A stretch of 64,000 nucleotides of DNA, taken from NCBI GenBank assembly GCA_012513815.1, contig JAAZBM010000014.1, positions 62,001 to 126,000 of the forward strand, written 5' to 3'. The translations under genes were made by a program, and so were the position numbers. Origin of the DNA: Candidatus Sumerlaeota bacterium. Its GTDB lineage: Bacteria; Sumerlaeota; Sumerlaeia; Sumerlaeales; Sumerlaeaceae. Each line of letters begins with the position of its first letter. Position 1 is the first letter of the stretch. Below are positions 53,889-63,517 of this stretch, piece by piece. Under the pieces are notes generated by a model, which saw nothing but the letters and a program-made list of their open reading frames with translations, was not told where the DNA came from and ran no database searches.

Positions 53889-55163
53889 CTAAAAAAAGCT
53901 TTTTCTGATGGCGCATAGCCACACCAAATTAGTGGTGTAAGCAGCAATAATCGCTATCGGCGTGGCATACAATCCCAGTCCTGTATATCGTAGCATTACC
54001 CATGTGCCAACAGTTGTAATGACGCCCATCGTTAGTGACATCGCCAAACCGATGCGCACAGCACGCACCCCATGAGCGCCGATTACCTGCCCCAAACCAC
54101 TGGCGATGGCGGTGATTGTTGCCGCAGTAGTAAACAACGTTGCGAGAATCCAATCGAAGGGATACTTGTCGCCGCAAAGGTAAATGTAAAACGCAGTGAC
54201 AGAAAACATCGTTAAGAATGCGGGAATCGCCCCCATCACGGATGCTCGCGCTGTCATGTTCCACAGATTTTCGCGATTGCTCGTCGTCGCTGATTTAGTG
54301 AAAAACACCGTCGAAATCATGCCCCAGACAAAAGTGGCAAGGACAACGGATGGCGCATAGTAAACAGAATAGGTTGCCACATCTTCCTCGGTCATCAACG
54401 CGCTCAGCTCAAACCGCTGAATCTGGCCACAGAAAAAGAAACCAATGGCACCACCAAAGGTAGGCAGCGCAAAAGGAAGCATTGTCTTGAAGGCGTCTTT
54501 TTGGAAGCCGAAGCTACATTCTTTGCGCATGGGGAACACACCGATGAAAAGCGCAATGCTGTAGGCAATCATCCAGCTGTAGGCAATGGACTCCCACGAG
54601 CGGAATCCAAACAGGAAAACGGTGCAAAGTATCACCGCATAGGAAATCGCCAGACTTAGTTCCATCACTCCACGCAAGCTAAAACGCGACAGTGTTTGCT
54701 GACCGGCAGCCGCGAACGCGAATAATGAGGAGAAGGCACCCATACCCAAACCACAGATGTAAACATGCGAGGACATCTTGAACATATGAGCAAACGGAGA
54801 AAGCATCATGGCCAGTGCCGCAAAACCAGCAGTCGCGATGATGACTGTCCACATGCCCGTCGAGATAAAACGCCCCGGTGTGGAAGATGGGGCACCATAT
54901 TTGACGATGGCCGAGCCAAAACCAAAAACGCCAAGAGTTGCAAGCGCATTACCAGCAGTCATGGCAAGGTTAGCCACACCAAGGTCATCTTTGGAAAGAA
55001 TGCGGGCAGCGATGATGCCCGCAGAAACGCTAAAGACTTTGGCACCGACGAAAAAACACGCCAGGCTGCTCACATTGAGCATGAACTGCTTCAGGCTCTG
55101 AAGTGATTCCGGCTTGACGAGCTTCAACAAAAAGACGTCGAAATATTTCCTAACTGTGTTCAA
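53889..55163 (-). CDS. Polysaccharide flippase (MATE/Wzx-like)
   Basis: 424 residues with about 12 membrane helices. ILSKDDLGVANLAMTAGNAL matches the conserved start of oligosaccharide flippases (l....yG...l......l). SFGFQKDAFKTMLPFALPTFGGAIGFFFCGQIQRFELS and the middle and C-terminal segments fit the polysaccharide-biosynthesis family. A TTG at 55161-55163 follows GGAG at close spacing and is the probable start. It would move lipid-linked repeat units across the inner membrane. It follows the GT4 and methyltransferase genes by 53 bases and probably shares their transcript. Confidence 0.8.
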   Translation of the reverse strand: MNTVRKYFDVFLLKLVKPESLQSLKQFMLNVSSLACFFVGAKVFSVSAGIIAARILSKDDLGVANLAMTAGNALATLGVFGFGSAIVKYGAPSSTPGRFISTGMWTVIIATAGFAALAMMLSPFAHMFKMSSHVYICGLGMGAFSSLFAFAAAGQQTLSRFSLRGVMELSLAISYAVILCTVFLFGFRSWESIAYSWMIAYSIALFIGVFPMRKECSFGFQKDAFKTMLPFALPTFGGAIGFFFCGQIQRFELSALMTEEDVATYSVYYAPSVVLATFVWGMISTVFFTKSATTSNRENLWNMTARASVMGAIPAFLTMFSVTAFYIYLCGDKYPFDWILATLFTTAATITAIASGLGQVIGAHGVRAVRIGLAMSLTMGVITTVGTWVMLRYTGLGLYATPIAIIAAYTTNLVWLCAIRKSFF

Positions 55164-55216
55164 AAATGCTCCGATATTATACTACGCAAACTGCATTGAC
55201 TAACAGACAATGACTT

Positions 55217-56359
55217 TTACTTATTCAGAGGCAATTGCTCTCCCCCAAACATGTTCCGGCAATTTTTTTGCTTCAAATCGACTGCCTCATACAAATACTC
55301 GACAAGCTTTGACATACAGCAATCCACCGTATAGTTCGCCTTGATTTGCTGAAACGCATTGGCGGCCAATGAGGCAGACAAGTCGGGATTCTCAATCAAA
55401 CGCTCAAAACAAGAAAACCACTCGTCTTCGTTACCGGCTAGTAACCCAGTTGAATCTGGATGAATTACTTCGAGATTCATGCCTACCGGAGACGCGACAC
55501 TTGGCACAAGATGAGACATATATAATAAAAGTTTGAAAGCGCATTTTCCCCGCGTCCAGTTATCATCGACAAGTGGCATCACGCCGCAATCAAAACTCCG
55601 AATGACTTCGTCTTCGTGTTCTGCAGTCCAAAGCGTATACTGATACTCAAATGGCAGCACAGGCAGCTTGCCTGTTTCGAAATTGGACATGATATGAAAA
55701 CGAACGAAAGGATACTTTTCCTTAATCGCAGACATGGCCGGTGCAAGCAACTTCAGGTATGGTAAATTACTTCGCGTCCCGCTCCAACCAATCGTATAGG
55801 GCGCTCCAAGTTTATACTCCCGCAACCGTTTGAGGCGAGCATCCATCCCTGCGGTATCTTGTTTCACGCGCACAGGTGTTGGCAAGACACAAACATTCGG
55901 CTGAAACTGTTGTGCGTAGTTGGCTAAGTAAGAATTACCGGCAATGACAAGAGTGGCTGCCTTGAGAATCTTAGGGATTTTTCCATATGCCTTATCAGGG
56001 TTGTCGTAAAGCAGTTGAATCGAGTCGTCGAAATCAAAAACAAAAGCAGGACGATGACGGCGCCCAAGGTATTTCTCAAATAGAGTCCACGAATATAGGG
56101 TCAATTCGCGTTGAACAAAAACGACATCATACTGTTCGGCAGCCAGCAACCCTTTGACATACGAGAGTGCCTTGAGCACATTGCGAAAGTGATAAACTAA
56201 TGAGATGCGACAGTACTTTGGTTCGGATGAAAACGGCGGCGAACAGGCCACGACACGTGATTCTATCCCCTTTTGTTTGAACAAATCACAATACTGAAGT
56301 ACACGAAAACGCGCACTGGGAACCTCATAGCCCTGAATGAAAAACAAGACTTTTAGCAT
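55217..56359 (-). CDS. GT4-family glycosyltransferase
   Basis: 380 residues. The N-terminal FFIQGYEVPSARFRVLQYCD is typical of a group of GT4-like enzymes with YDVVFVQREL. The C-terminal donor domain shows YTIGWSGTRSNLPYL and VMPLVDDNWTRGKCAFKLLLYM followed by PSVASPVGMNLEVI, with the Glu-containing E/K motif of retaining glycosyltransferases. The sugar and acceptor are unknown. Its start overlaps the methyltransferase stop by seven bases, so they are translated together. Confidence 0.85.
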   Translation of the reverse strand: MLKVLFFIQGYEVPSARFRVLQYCDLFKQKGIESRVVACSPPFSSEPKYCRISLVYHFRNVLKALSYVKGLLAAEQYDVVFVQRELTLYSWTLFEKYLGRRHRPAFVFDFDDSIQLLYDNPDKAYGKIPKILKAATLVIAGNSYLANYAQQFQPNVCVLPTPVRVKQDTAGMDARLKRLREYKLGAPYTIGWSGTRSNLPYLKLLAPAMSAIKEKYPFVRFHIMSNFETGKLPVLPFEYQYTLWTAEHEDEVIRSFDCGVMPLVDDNWTRGKCAFKLLLYMSHLVPSVASPVGMNLEVIHPDSTGLLAGNEDEWFSCFERLIENPDLSASLAANAFQQIKANYTVDCCMSKLVEYLYEAVDLKQKNCRNMFGGEQLPLNK

Positions 56360-57123
56360 GCGTCACTCTTATTGTGTGAAACACATTTTGTGCCCTTGAC
56401 AATCACCCATTGTGTAAGGACCTTGGGAGCGGGTAATCCTTCGAGGCAGAAATAGAGGAATCGCCACAAGCGCAGAGCACCACGTAAAAAGATTTTCTTA
56501 CGCAGAGCAGCACGCCAACTGGTCACAGGGCCCTCTTCTTCGAAACACTGTATATTAGAAAACCCTGCTTCCATTAGGGCTTGAGCTAAACTTGACTCCG
56601 TGAATCCCAACCGATGAGTAAAATCTTTATATCGAAGATTTGTCCCTAACGGGCAAGCAAGATTAGGCGTTTTCAGAACAACCACACCCTCCCGAGTCAG
56701 TGCCGAATAAATCGACTTCAGCGTAGGAATGACAGCCTCATATGGCAAATGCTCAATAACATCATTCATCGTAATAAGTGCAAACGAATCGGGTTTGTCC
56801 GCCAAGTATTCGCCAACCGACGCATGGGCACAATGAGCATCGGGAACCATGGACTGCGCGACAGGCACCATTGCAGCATCATAATCAATCCCATCAATAT
56901 GCTCAAATCCCTGTTTGTGCAAGTAATACAAAAACTGGCCCACGCCACAGCCGGCATCAAGAACACGCCCGGTTCGGGGAACATCACAAAGCAACGAATT
57001 ATAATTGTGAGCATAGCGTGATGCATGAATCTCAAAACACTCGATTGAGGCAGTATTGCCTAACTTCTCAAAATAGGCAGACAAGTATGTCTGTGTCGGA
57101 CTTTGTGTGGTGTGTTCAGTCAT
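56353..57123 (-). CDS. Class I SAM-dependent methyltransferase
   Basis: 256 residues. VLDAGCGVGQFLYYLHKQGF is motif I, HIDGIDYDAAM motif II, and FALITMNDVIEHLPYEAVIP motif III/IV as in UbiG/Wza-like surface-sugar methyltransferases. KTPNLACPLGTNLRYKDFTHR fits the capsule/LPS group that methylates sugar O-groups. It heads the minus-strand pair with the GT4 gene. The ATG has no ribosome-binding site; TATATT lies five bases before it. It is divergent from the GT4 gene at 57286. Confidence 0.82.
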   Translation of the reverse strand: MTEHTTQSPTQTYLSAYFEKLGNTASIECFEIHASRYAHNYNSLLCDVPRTGRVLDAGCGVGQFLYYLHKQGFEHIDGIDYDAAMVPVAQSMVPDAHCAHASVGEYLADKPDSFALITMNDVIEHLPYEAVIPTLKSIYSALTREGVVVLKTPNLACPLGTNLRYKDFTHRLGFTESSLAQALMEAGFSNIQCFEEEGPVTSWRAALRKKIFLRGALRLWRFLYFCLEGLPAPKVLTQWVIVKGTKCVSHNKSDAC

Positions 57124-57285
57124 GATAGAATATAAACATTCGTGCTAAACACATTTTGTGGATATTGAACATTTTCACAATTCGCCGTCCTTCATCACAC
57201 AAGATTACGAGTGAATTCCTTCGATGCGCTCCTAAAATGTTTGCATTTCATCAGTGTTATATTATGAGGTAATAGCAACGATACA

Positions 57286-58467
57286 ATGAAAATTTGTTAC
57301 TTTAACCGATACGCCTATAATGTTCTGACAAATGCCTCTGGTCCCATCGGCGGTGCCGAAAGAGCAATGGCCAATTTGGCTCGCCAGACAGCCATCAGTC
57401 CCTCGGTGGGTGTTTCGATGGTCACTCAGGCCAATGATTTGCATGCCCCTGTCGTAATCGACAATATCAGGGTGTTGCCATTGCACCACATAAAGAAGCC
57501 CCTCCTTGGGGTGAGCAAGCGCCCCGATTTATTGCTGAAGTTTCTTTGGGACGAATTTCTCGCTATTGTTCATGCAAAGCCTGATGTTGTCTGCGTCAGT
57601 CAGGCGGCTATTGAGACGATGGTTGTTTATCTTGCGGCACGGTGGTTGCGCATTCCTGTTGTTTACCGTCTTGCCAGTTCCATGGAGCTCGACTACGACG
57701 TTCTGAAGAATGTCATCTTCTGGGGACATGCCAGCATTGCCAAACTGTTCGAGTCGTTTTTGCGCCGGACGGATTTGGTCGTCGCACAAACACCGGAACA
57801 GGCCGCATTATTCGAGAAGCGTTTTCATCGGATTGCACCCGTTGTTTGCAATATGCTGACAATGCCCGTTGTTGATGTGACGGAAACTGACATTGATTCG
57901 AAACAGACAATTCTTTGGGTTGGACGGGCGCATCACATGAAGCGTCTTGAAGTGTTTGTTGAGCTTGCGAGGCGAATGCCAAAATACCGATTTGTGGCCA
58001 TTGCCCCCGAAACCGCGGGCGAAGCCGACTATTATGCCAAAGTTCGAGAGACGGCAAAAGACATCAACAACCTACAGTTGATTCCTGGGTTGCCTCCGGA
58101 ACAAATACGCAACGAGTATGCCAAGGCACGGGTTTCTGTTATGACAAGCGAGTCCGAAGGTTTTCCGAATGTGATGGCGGAAGCGATGGCAAATGGTGCA
58201 CCTTTCTTGACGACGCTACTCAACCCCTCGTCATGGCTGACGCCCATCGCGACGCTGGATGACGCCGCCACCGCTGCGCCCGCCTGTGGCTATTATTGTC
58301 AAGATAACCTTGAGTGTATGGCGGCCATGATTGAACGTCTGATGACAAATCGCACGTTCTGCTATGCATCTGCCGGAAAAGCTCAGGAACAAGTGCGAGC
58401 CCAGATGTGCCCCACTGTCATCGCGCAAAAGTACTACGCTCTATTTGAACAAGTCGTGAAACGCTGA
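57286..58467 (+). CDS. GT4-family glycosyltransferase
   Basis: 393 residues. MKICYFNRYAYNVLTNASGPIGGAERAM is the N-terminal domain with the GGAE motif of GT4 enzymes. The donor domain has ILWVGRAHHMKRLEVFVELA, FVAIAPE, and VSVMTSESEGFPNVMAEAMANGAPFLTTL with the E-x7-E pattern. Product and acceptor are unknown; position suggests surface polysaccharide. It is followed 72 bases later by the GH38 gene and is divergent from the methyltransferase. Confidence 0.87.
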   Translation: MKICYFNRYAYNVLTNASGPIGGAERAMANLARQTAISPSVGVSMVTQANDLHAPVVIDNIRVLPLHHIKKPLLGVSKRPDLLLKFLWDEFLAIVHAKPDVVCVSQAAIETMVVYLAARWLRIPVVYRLASSMELDYDVLKNVIFWGHASIAKLFESFLRRTDLVVAQTPEQAALFEKRFHRIAPVVCNMLTMPVVDVTETDIDSKQTILWVGRAHHMKRLEVFVELARRMPKYRFVAIAPETAGEADYYAKVRETAKDINNLQLIPGLPPEQIRNEYAKARVSVMTSESEGFPNVMAEAMANGAPFLTTLLNPSSWLTPIATLDDAATAAPACGYYCQDNLECMAAMIERLMTNRTFCYASAGKAQEQVRAQMCPTVIAQKYYALFEQVVKR

Positions 58468-58539
58468 TATTTTGTTGAATGAAGCGCAACACGAAAAGTC
58501 TCTTTACCACGGAAAGAATACTAAGGGGCATTAATAATC

Positions 58540-61305
58540 ATGACTGAACGTAATCAATTGAATTGTCATGTGCTGAGCAACACGCACTGGGATCGCGAAT
58601 GGCGTTATCCCTTCCGTTCGTACCAAATGGATTTGGTCGACTTTATGGATCGTTTGTTGGACATACTCGAGCAGCATCCCGACTATCGCTCGTTTTATCT
58701 GGACAGTCAGACTTTGCTGCTTGAAGATTATCTGAGCATTCGGCCGGAGAATCGTGAACGCATCAAATGTTTTGTCATGGAAGATCGTTTGGAAATTGGG
58801 CCATGGTATACACTGCCCGATTGCTGGGGTTGTCCCGGCGAGGCACTTGTGCGCAACCTACTGTTCGGGCATCGCGATTCCGCGGATCTCGGCGGAACAG
58901 CAAAAGTCGGTTACACACCTTTTAGCAATGGACAAATCAGCCAGATGCCACAACTCTATCGTGGTTTTGGGATTGATTCGATTATGTTTTATCGCGGTAT
59001 CGGCAAACACATCGCACCAAGTGATTTTATCTGGCAAGGCCCGGATGGCTCGCGCCTGTTCGCCTTTCGCTTCGGCGATTATGCTCGCTACAATTACTAT
59101 TACCTTGTGTATCGCAACGGCCTATTTGGGCGCACCTGCTCGGATCGCGATTTCAAGTGGTGCGGAGACGAAACACCCTATCATGTTGCCACAGACCAGC
59201 AACAGGATCGCCAATATGGTTGGCTAAATCAAAAGTTAAGTTTGCACCCGGATATGCTTCGCGATGCCATGGATGATGCCGTGCGTATGACTGAGCCTGA
59301 TGCGCAAACGACCGAATTACTCTATATGATGGGACATGACCACTCGTTTGCTGCAGTGGAAGAAATTGAACTGATTAAGGCATTGGTCAAAGAGGCTGGC
59401 CCGAACGGGGAACATATTTTCCATTCGTCGCTTTTGGATTACATGAAAGCATTTCGAGAAAAAGTCAAGGATGTCGACTTGAAGGTAGTTACCGGCGAGA
59501 TGCGCCACACGCTGAAAGAGGGATTGTGGACGACGCTCATGGCTTTGATTTTGAGTTGTCGCCTCTACCTCAAACAACGCAACGCGCAAGTGAGCCGCAT
59601 GGTGTTGGACGGAGCGGAACCGCTTGCCGCAATGGCATGGATTACGGGGAGTAAATATCCGAAACGTTTTCTCGAGATTGCTTGGCGCCACATGCTTGCC
59701 AATCAAGCCCATGACGCCATTGGTGGATGTTCGGTTGACAAGGTTCATGCGGCCATGATGACACGTTGGGATGAGGTGGAAACGATTGCGGATGAGTTAT
59801 CGCGCCGCTCGATGCGTGACATCGCCACTCGCATCAATGGAATCGACAAATTAGCCGCCGATGATATCCAGTTGACAGTTTTCAACACGTTGCCCGTTGA
59901 ACGTCCGGTCACGGCGGAACTTGACATCGATATTCCCATAAAAGATGGAAAGCCAATGATGGAAAACTTTGGCGTTTTTGATTTGAATGGCACTCCTCTC
60001 AAAATGCAACTGCTCCGCGCGTTCGACTATGATCCGACAATCGAAAGCGGATACGAAACAACCTTGCAGTTTATGGTGAAGCGGCATCGTGTCGCGTTGC
60101 AATTGGAAGCTTTGCCTGCATGCGGATGGAATGTGTATGCGGTGCGGCCGATGGCAGAAGAAAAAGAGCCCTCGTCGTCGCTTGTCAAGAATGAGACCTG
60201 CCTCGAAAATGATTATCTGCGGGTAGAAGTAAACGCAAACGGAACAGTGCGTTTGACCGACAAAATCAATCATCGTGTCATGGACGAACTTCTTTATTTG
60301 GAAGATGCTGCCGAGTTTGGTGACCCATGGAATCGTAAGTTCCCCGAAGGTGAAGTTCCGATTTTGTCAAAGGATATTGTCACAGCCAAGACGTCTGTCG
60401 TGGTCAGTGGCGCATTAACAAGCACGCTGAAAATAGAGTATTCGTTGCCCTTGCCCGCCGGAAAGGAAGGCACACAGCGCAGTCAGAAACTCGTTGAAAT
60501 GCCAATCGCTTTCGATTTGACTTTGCACAAGGACAGTCGCATGCTCGAGGTTGCACTAAATCTTGACAATCAGATTGAGAATCATCGTTTACGCCTGATG
60601 ATGCCATCCGGTATTGCCGACGCTGTCAACAGTTACGCCGATGGTCAGTTTGATGTTTTGGAACGTGTTATCAAGTTGCCCAATTCGGACGGATGGAAAG
60701 AGAAACCCTTCCCGACACATCCGATGTGGAGCTTTGTCGGCGTCAGCGCAAGCGGGAATGGCTTCACCGTACTCGAGGACGGACTGACAGAGTACGAGGT
60801 TCTGGACGACGCTCAACGCACGATTGCGATTACCCTTATGCGCACATTTGGCGCATTTGTCTACGGACGTCTCACGCCCGGTTCGCAATGCAAAGGGCCG
60901 CACAGCTATCGTTTCGCAATTGTTCCTCATCGTGGCACATGGGCAGACGCAGAAATTCCGGCTCTGGTCAAAGCATGGCAAACGCCTGTGTATGCCTTGG
61001 AGAGCACCCCAACAAAAGGAACACTTGCCTGTCGTCATTCGATGCTCGAGGTTGTTTCGGACGGGTTGCAAATCAGTGGAATCAAACAAGCCGAGAATGG
61101 AAACGACCTTGTTGTCCGCCTCTACAATCCGTTTGACGATGCCCGCAAAGCAAGGATTATCCTTGGGATGCCGGTCAAGGAAGTCACTCTGCTAACCATG
61201 GAAGAACTGCCGCTGCAAAAGCTAAATCTTAGCGAAGATAATTCGCTTGAATTGCCCATTGAAGCAAAACGCATCACCACACTGGGCATCAAATGGCAAG
61301 CATAG
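58540..61305 (+). CDS. GH38 alpha-mannosidase-like protein
   Basis: 921 residues. HVLSNTHWDREWRYPF holds the HxD zinc pair. NQAHDAIGGCSVDKVH gives another zinc His in a bacterial GH38 form. The C-terminal beta domains (about 490-900) match the mannosidase sandwich (GDPWNRKFPEGEVPI and others). In GH38 the nucleophile/zinc Asp lies in a GYxPDxFG-type motif; here the region reads GYTPFSNGQISQMPQLYRG, with Phe in place of that Asp. Either this subfamily uses another residue or activity differs. It probably trims mannosides, perhaps cytoplasmic, since no signal peptide is seen. A terminator follows. Confidence 0.82.
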   Translation: MTERNQLNCHVLSNTHWDREWRYPFRSYQMDLVDFMDRLLDILEQHPDYRSFYLDSQTLLLEDYLSIRPENRERIKCFVMEDRLEIGPWYTLPDCWGCPGEALVRNLLFGHRDSADLGGTAKVGYTPFSNGQISQMPQLYRGFGIDSIMFYRGIGKHIAPSDFIWQGPDGSRLFAFRFGDYARYNYYYLVYRNGLFGRTCSDRDFKWCGDETPYHVATDQQQDRQYGWLNQKLSLHPDMLRDAMDDAVRMTEPDAQTTELLYMMGHDHSFAAVEEIELIKALVKEAGPNGEHIFHSSLLDYMKAFREKVKDVDLKVVTGEMRHTLKEGLWTTLMALILSCRLYLKQRNAQVSRMVLDGAEPLAAMAWITGSKYPKRFLEIAWRHMLANQAHDAIGGCSVDKVHAAMMTRWDEVETIADELSRRSMRDIATRINGIDKLAADDIQLTVFNTLPVERPVTAELDIDIPIKDGKPMMENFGVFDLNGTPLKMQLLRAFDYDPTIESGYETTLQFMVKRHRVALQLEALPACGWNVYAVRPMAEEKEPSSSLVKNETCLENDYLRVEVNANGTVRLTDKINHRVMDELLYLEDAAEFGDPWNRKFPEGEVPILSKDIVTAKTSVVVSGALTSTLKIEYSLPLPAGKEGTQRSQKLVEMPIAFDLTLHKDSRMLEVALNLDNQIENHRLRLMMPSGIADAVNSYADGQFDVLERVIKLPNSDGWKEKPFPTHPMWSFVGVSASGNGFTVLEDGLTEYEVLDDAQRTIAITLMRTFGAFVYGRLTPGSQCKGPHSYRFAIVPHRGTWADAEIPALVKAWQTPVYALESTPTKGTLACRHSMLEVVSDGLQISGIKQAENGNDLVVRLYNPFDDARKARIILGMPVKEVTLLTMEELPLQKLNLSEDNSLELPIEAKRITTLGIKWQA

Positions 61306-61319
61306 AAAATAACGTGAAC

Positions 61320-61345
61320 GGGTCTTATATACTCAGACCCTTTTT
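61320..61345 (+). terminator. Rho-independent terminator after the GH38 gene
   Basis: A perfect 6-bp GC-rich stem, GGGTCT (61320-61325) with AGACCC (61335-61340), around a 9-base loop, followed by TTTTT. It lies 14 bases after the GH38 stop codon and before the convergent DHQ synthase II gene. Confidence 0.8.
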
Positions 61346-61356
61346 CGTACGAAGCG

Positions 61357-62352
61357 TTAGTTTTCCTTAATATCCTCATTGATGCGCATGCCGAAATGGC
61401 GGCCCGCCTGATCCGTCTGAACAAGCACTTTGTCGCCGGCTTTCAGCGTCACAACGCTAATCGGCGTTCCATCGGGCGCTGTCAGGCGAATTGTTTCCGC
61501 ATTCTGCAAAAAGATTGCGCCCTCGGTCTCGCCCACTTTTGCGCGAATCAGCAACATAGGACGTGCTTCGATTTTGACGCGGCCAATGGTTGCCAGCGAC
61601 GCATTGCCATTGCAATCAACAATCATGACTTCATTGCCCGTTTTCAACTCACCCAAATAGGTTGTCTTGTCCCCGGCAAGTTTAGCGTAAGCATGAACCG
61701 CACCTGAGTTTACGCGGAAAGGACGTGCCGCGACATATTCATTACGTTCAGTCTCGGCATGAACAAGAAAGGTAAACGCGCTCGAATTCCCGCAAAGCAT
61801 TCCCTGCCCACGCTGCAGCAGCGACATAGTATCAATGCAAACGCGATGCCCCATCCCCGCCGATGCCACTTCAACGATTTCCGCCACTTCGAGATTCTGT
61901 TTTGCCGTGACAAGTACAAGTTCTTTGACGATTGTTTTGAGTTCCGAGATAGCAGACGGCAAAACAACCAGCGCCGCAACACCCTTTTCAAGCACTCCGG
62001 CAGCCAGTCTCGCTTCGTCCAACGTTCCCACTTCCACGGCAACCTTATCACTCTGAGCAATCAGATTCTCGATGGGAATGATTTCCCAACCTCGAGCAAT
62101 CACCACTGGCTTGCCTGACTTCAAACCATCAATGGCTCGCAATTCATCCGACTTTTCTGTCAGCGCAATTGTCTCAACACCCTCTTCGGGCAGAACGGTG
62201 CAACGTGCTAGCGAGCGAGTCGAATCGACGAATTTCTGAGGAACAATCAGGCAGTCGACTCCCGATTCCAGTGCGAGGGTAACGTCCTCTTTTACAAATG
62301 GGACAGACTTAAAATAAATCATACGATTCGCTGACATAGGTTGAACTTCCAT
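61357..62352 (-). CDS. 3-dehydroquinate synthase II (archaeal-type)
   Basis: 331 residues (or 326 from an ATG at 62337). The core GMGHRVCIDTMSLLQRGQGMLCGNSSAFTFLVHAE and the end AGRHFGMRINEDI are the signature of DHQ synthase II, the archaeal enzyme that makes 3-dehydroquinate from 2-amino-3,7-dideoxyheptulosonate. RPFRVNSGAVHAY and VGRVKIEARPMLLI are also typical. It is unrelated in fold to the usual bacterial AroB. It is divergent from aroC, so the shikimate pathway appears to use the alternative entry. The partner aldolase is not in the window. Confidence 0.87.
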   Translation of the reverse strand: MEVQPMSANRMIYFKSVPFVKEDVTLALESGVDCLIVPQKFVDSTRSLARCTVLPEEGVETIALTEKSDELRAIDGLKSGKPVVIARGWEIIPIENLIAQSDKVAVEVGTLDEARLAAGVLEKGVAALVVLPSAISELKTIVKELVLVTAKQNLEVAEIVEVASAGMGHRVCIDTMSLLQRGQGMLCGNSSAFTFLVHAETERNEYVAARPFRVNSGAVHAYAKLAGDKTTYLGELKTGNEVMIVDCNGNASLATIGRVKIEARPMLLIRAKVGETEGAIFLQNAETIRLTAPDGTPISVVTLKAGDKVLVQTDQAGRHFGMRINEDIKEN

Positions 62353-62437
62353 AAATCCAAATAGTTTTTGTAATATACAATGGTAACCGCTATGCGGCTT
62401 TATTCATCACGATGTGGAAGGAAGAGCAACATCAAAT

Positions 62438-63517
62438 ATGGACAATACTTTTGGTCACGTTTTTCGCTTAACAACATGGGGAGAATCTCATGGTCCGGCG
62501 CTTGGTGGCACCATTGACGGTTGTCCGGCGGGCATTGCTCTTTCGGAAGAGGACATCCAACGCGAACTAGACTTGCGTCGGCCGGGACAGTCTGCGGCAG
62601 GAACAACATCACGCAAAGAATCGGATAAAGTCCGTCTTTTGTCCGGCGTTTTCGGGGGGGTGACCACAGGAACTCCGATTGCGTTCATAATTGAGAATCA
62701 GAACCAACATTCCAACGATTACGAGCAATTAGCGAATGTGTTTCGTCCCGGTCATGCGGATTACACTTTTCATGCTAAATATAATGGAATTCGTGACTGG
62801 CGTGGTGGCGGCCGTTCTTCGGGTCGTGAGACAGTGTCTCGTGTTGCCGGTGGCGCAATAGCCCTTGCGCTTTTGAAAAAATTGAATATCAAAGTCAATG
62901 CCTTTACCTGCGAATATGGTGGTGTCGCAGCTCCTCTGACGGATTGTGAAGGCGCAAACGATCGTTTGTTTTTTGCACCCGATGACGGTATTGTCGACAA
63001 ATGGCGAGTCCTCACTGAAGAAGCCGTGTCGCAGCAAAACACCATCGGCGGCGTTGTGCAAATCGAAGCGACAGGTGTTCCCGCCGGATTAGGAGAACCT
63101 GTTTTTGATAAGCTTGATGCGATTCTTGCGCAGGCGATTATGTCAATCGGAACTGTTAAGGCTGTGGAGATTGGCGATGGAATGGCAGCCGCACGACTTT
63201 CCGGAGCACAGAATAATGATGCGATGACAGGCCTCAACGAGTTTGCTTCGAATCACGCAGGTGGCATTCTGGGCGGCATCAGCAATGGCCAACCCATCAT
63301 CATCCGTGGTTGGGTCAAACCAATTGCCTCCATCCCGCTTCAGCAAAACACCGTCGACACACAAGGCAATTCGATCACAATCAACATCAAGGGACGGCAT
63401 GATGTTTCGGCGATTCCGCGCATCGTTCCGGTGATGAAAGCAATGACGGCTTTGGTCTTGGCGGATTTTGTTCTTCGGCAAGAGAGCAAAAGGTGGTTAC
63501 GGAGCAATGAAGACTAA
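62438..63517 (+). CDS. aroC: Chorismate synthase
   Basis: 359 residues from the ATG at 62438 (an upstream GTG adds eight unlike residues). FRLTTWGESHGPALGGTIDGCPAGI is signature 1, and GRSSGRETVSRVAGGAIA signature 2; NHAGGILGGISNGQPIIIRG is signature 3. The enzyme makes chorismate from EPSP with reduced FMN. A GGAAGAG site is upstream. It is divergent from DHQ synthase II, and its 3' end overlaps the next gene by 11 bases, coupling them. Confidence 0.96.
   Translation: MDNTFGHVFRLTTWGESHGPALGGTIDGCPAGIALSEEDIQRELDLRRPGQSAAGTTSRKESDKVRLLSGVFGGVTTGTPIAFIIENQNQHSNDYEQLANVFRPGHADYTFHAKYNGIRDWRGGGRSSGRETVSRVAGGAIALALLKKLNIKVNAFTCEYGGVAAPLTDCEGANDRLFFAPDDGIVDKWRVLTEEAVSQQNTIGGVVQIEATGVPAGLGEPVFDKLDAILAQAIMSIGTVKAVEIGDGMAAARLSGAQNNDAMTGLNEFASNHAGGILGGISNGQPIIIRGWVKPIASIPLQQNTVDTQGNSITINIKGRHDVSAIPRIVPVMKAMTALVLADFVLRQESKRWLRSNED

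Noticed and set aside
56371-57160. Repeated AAACACATTTTGTG at two places near the methyltransferase
   Set aside because: One copy is inside coding sequence and the other upstream; two copies of a 14-mer in A/T-rich DNA are not enough to call a regulatory repeat.
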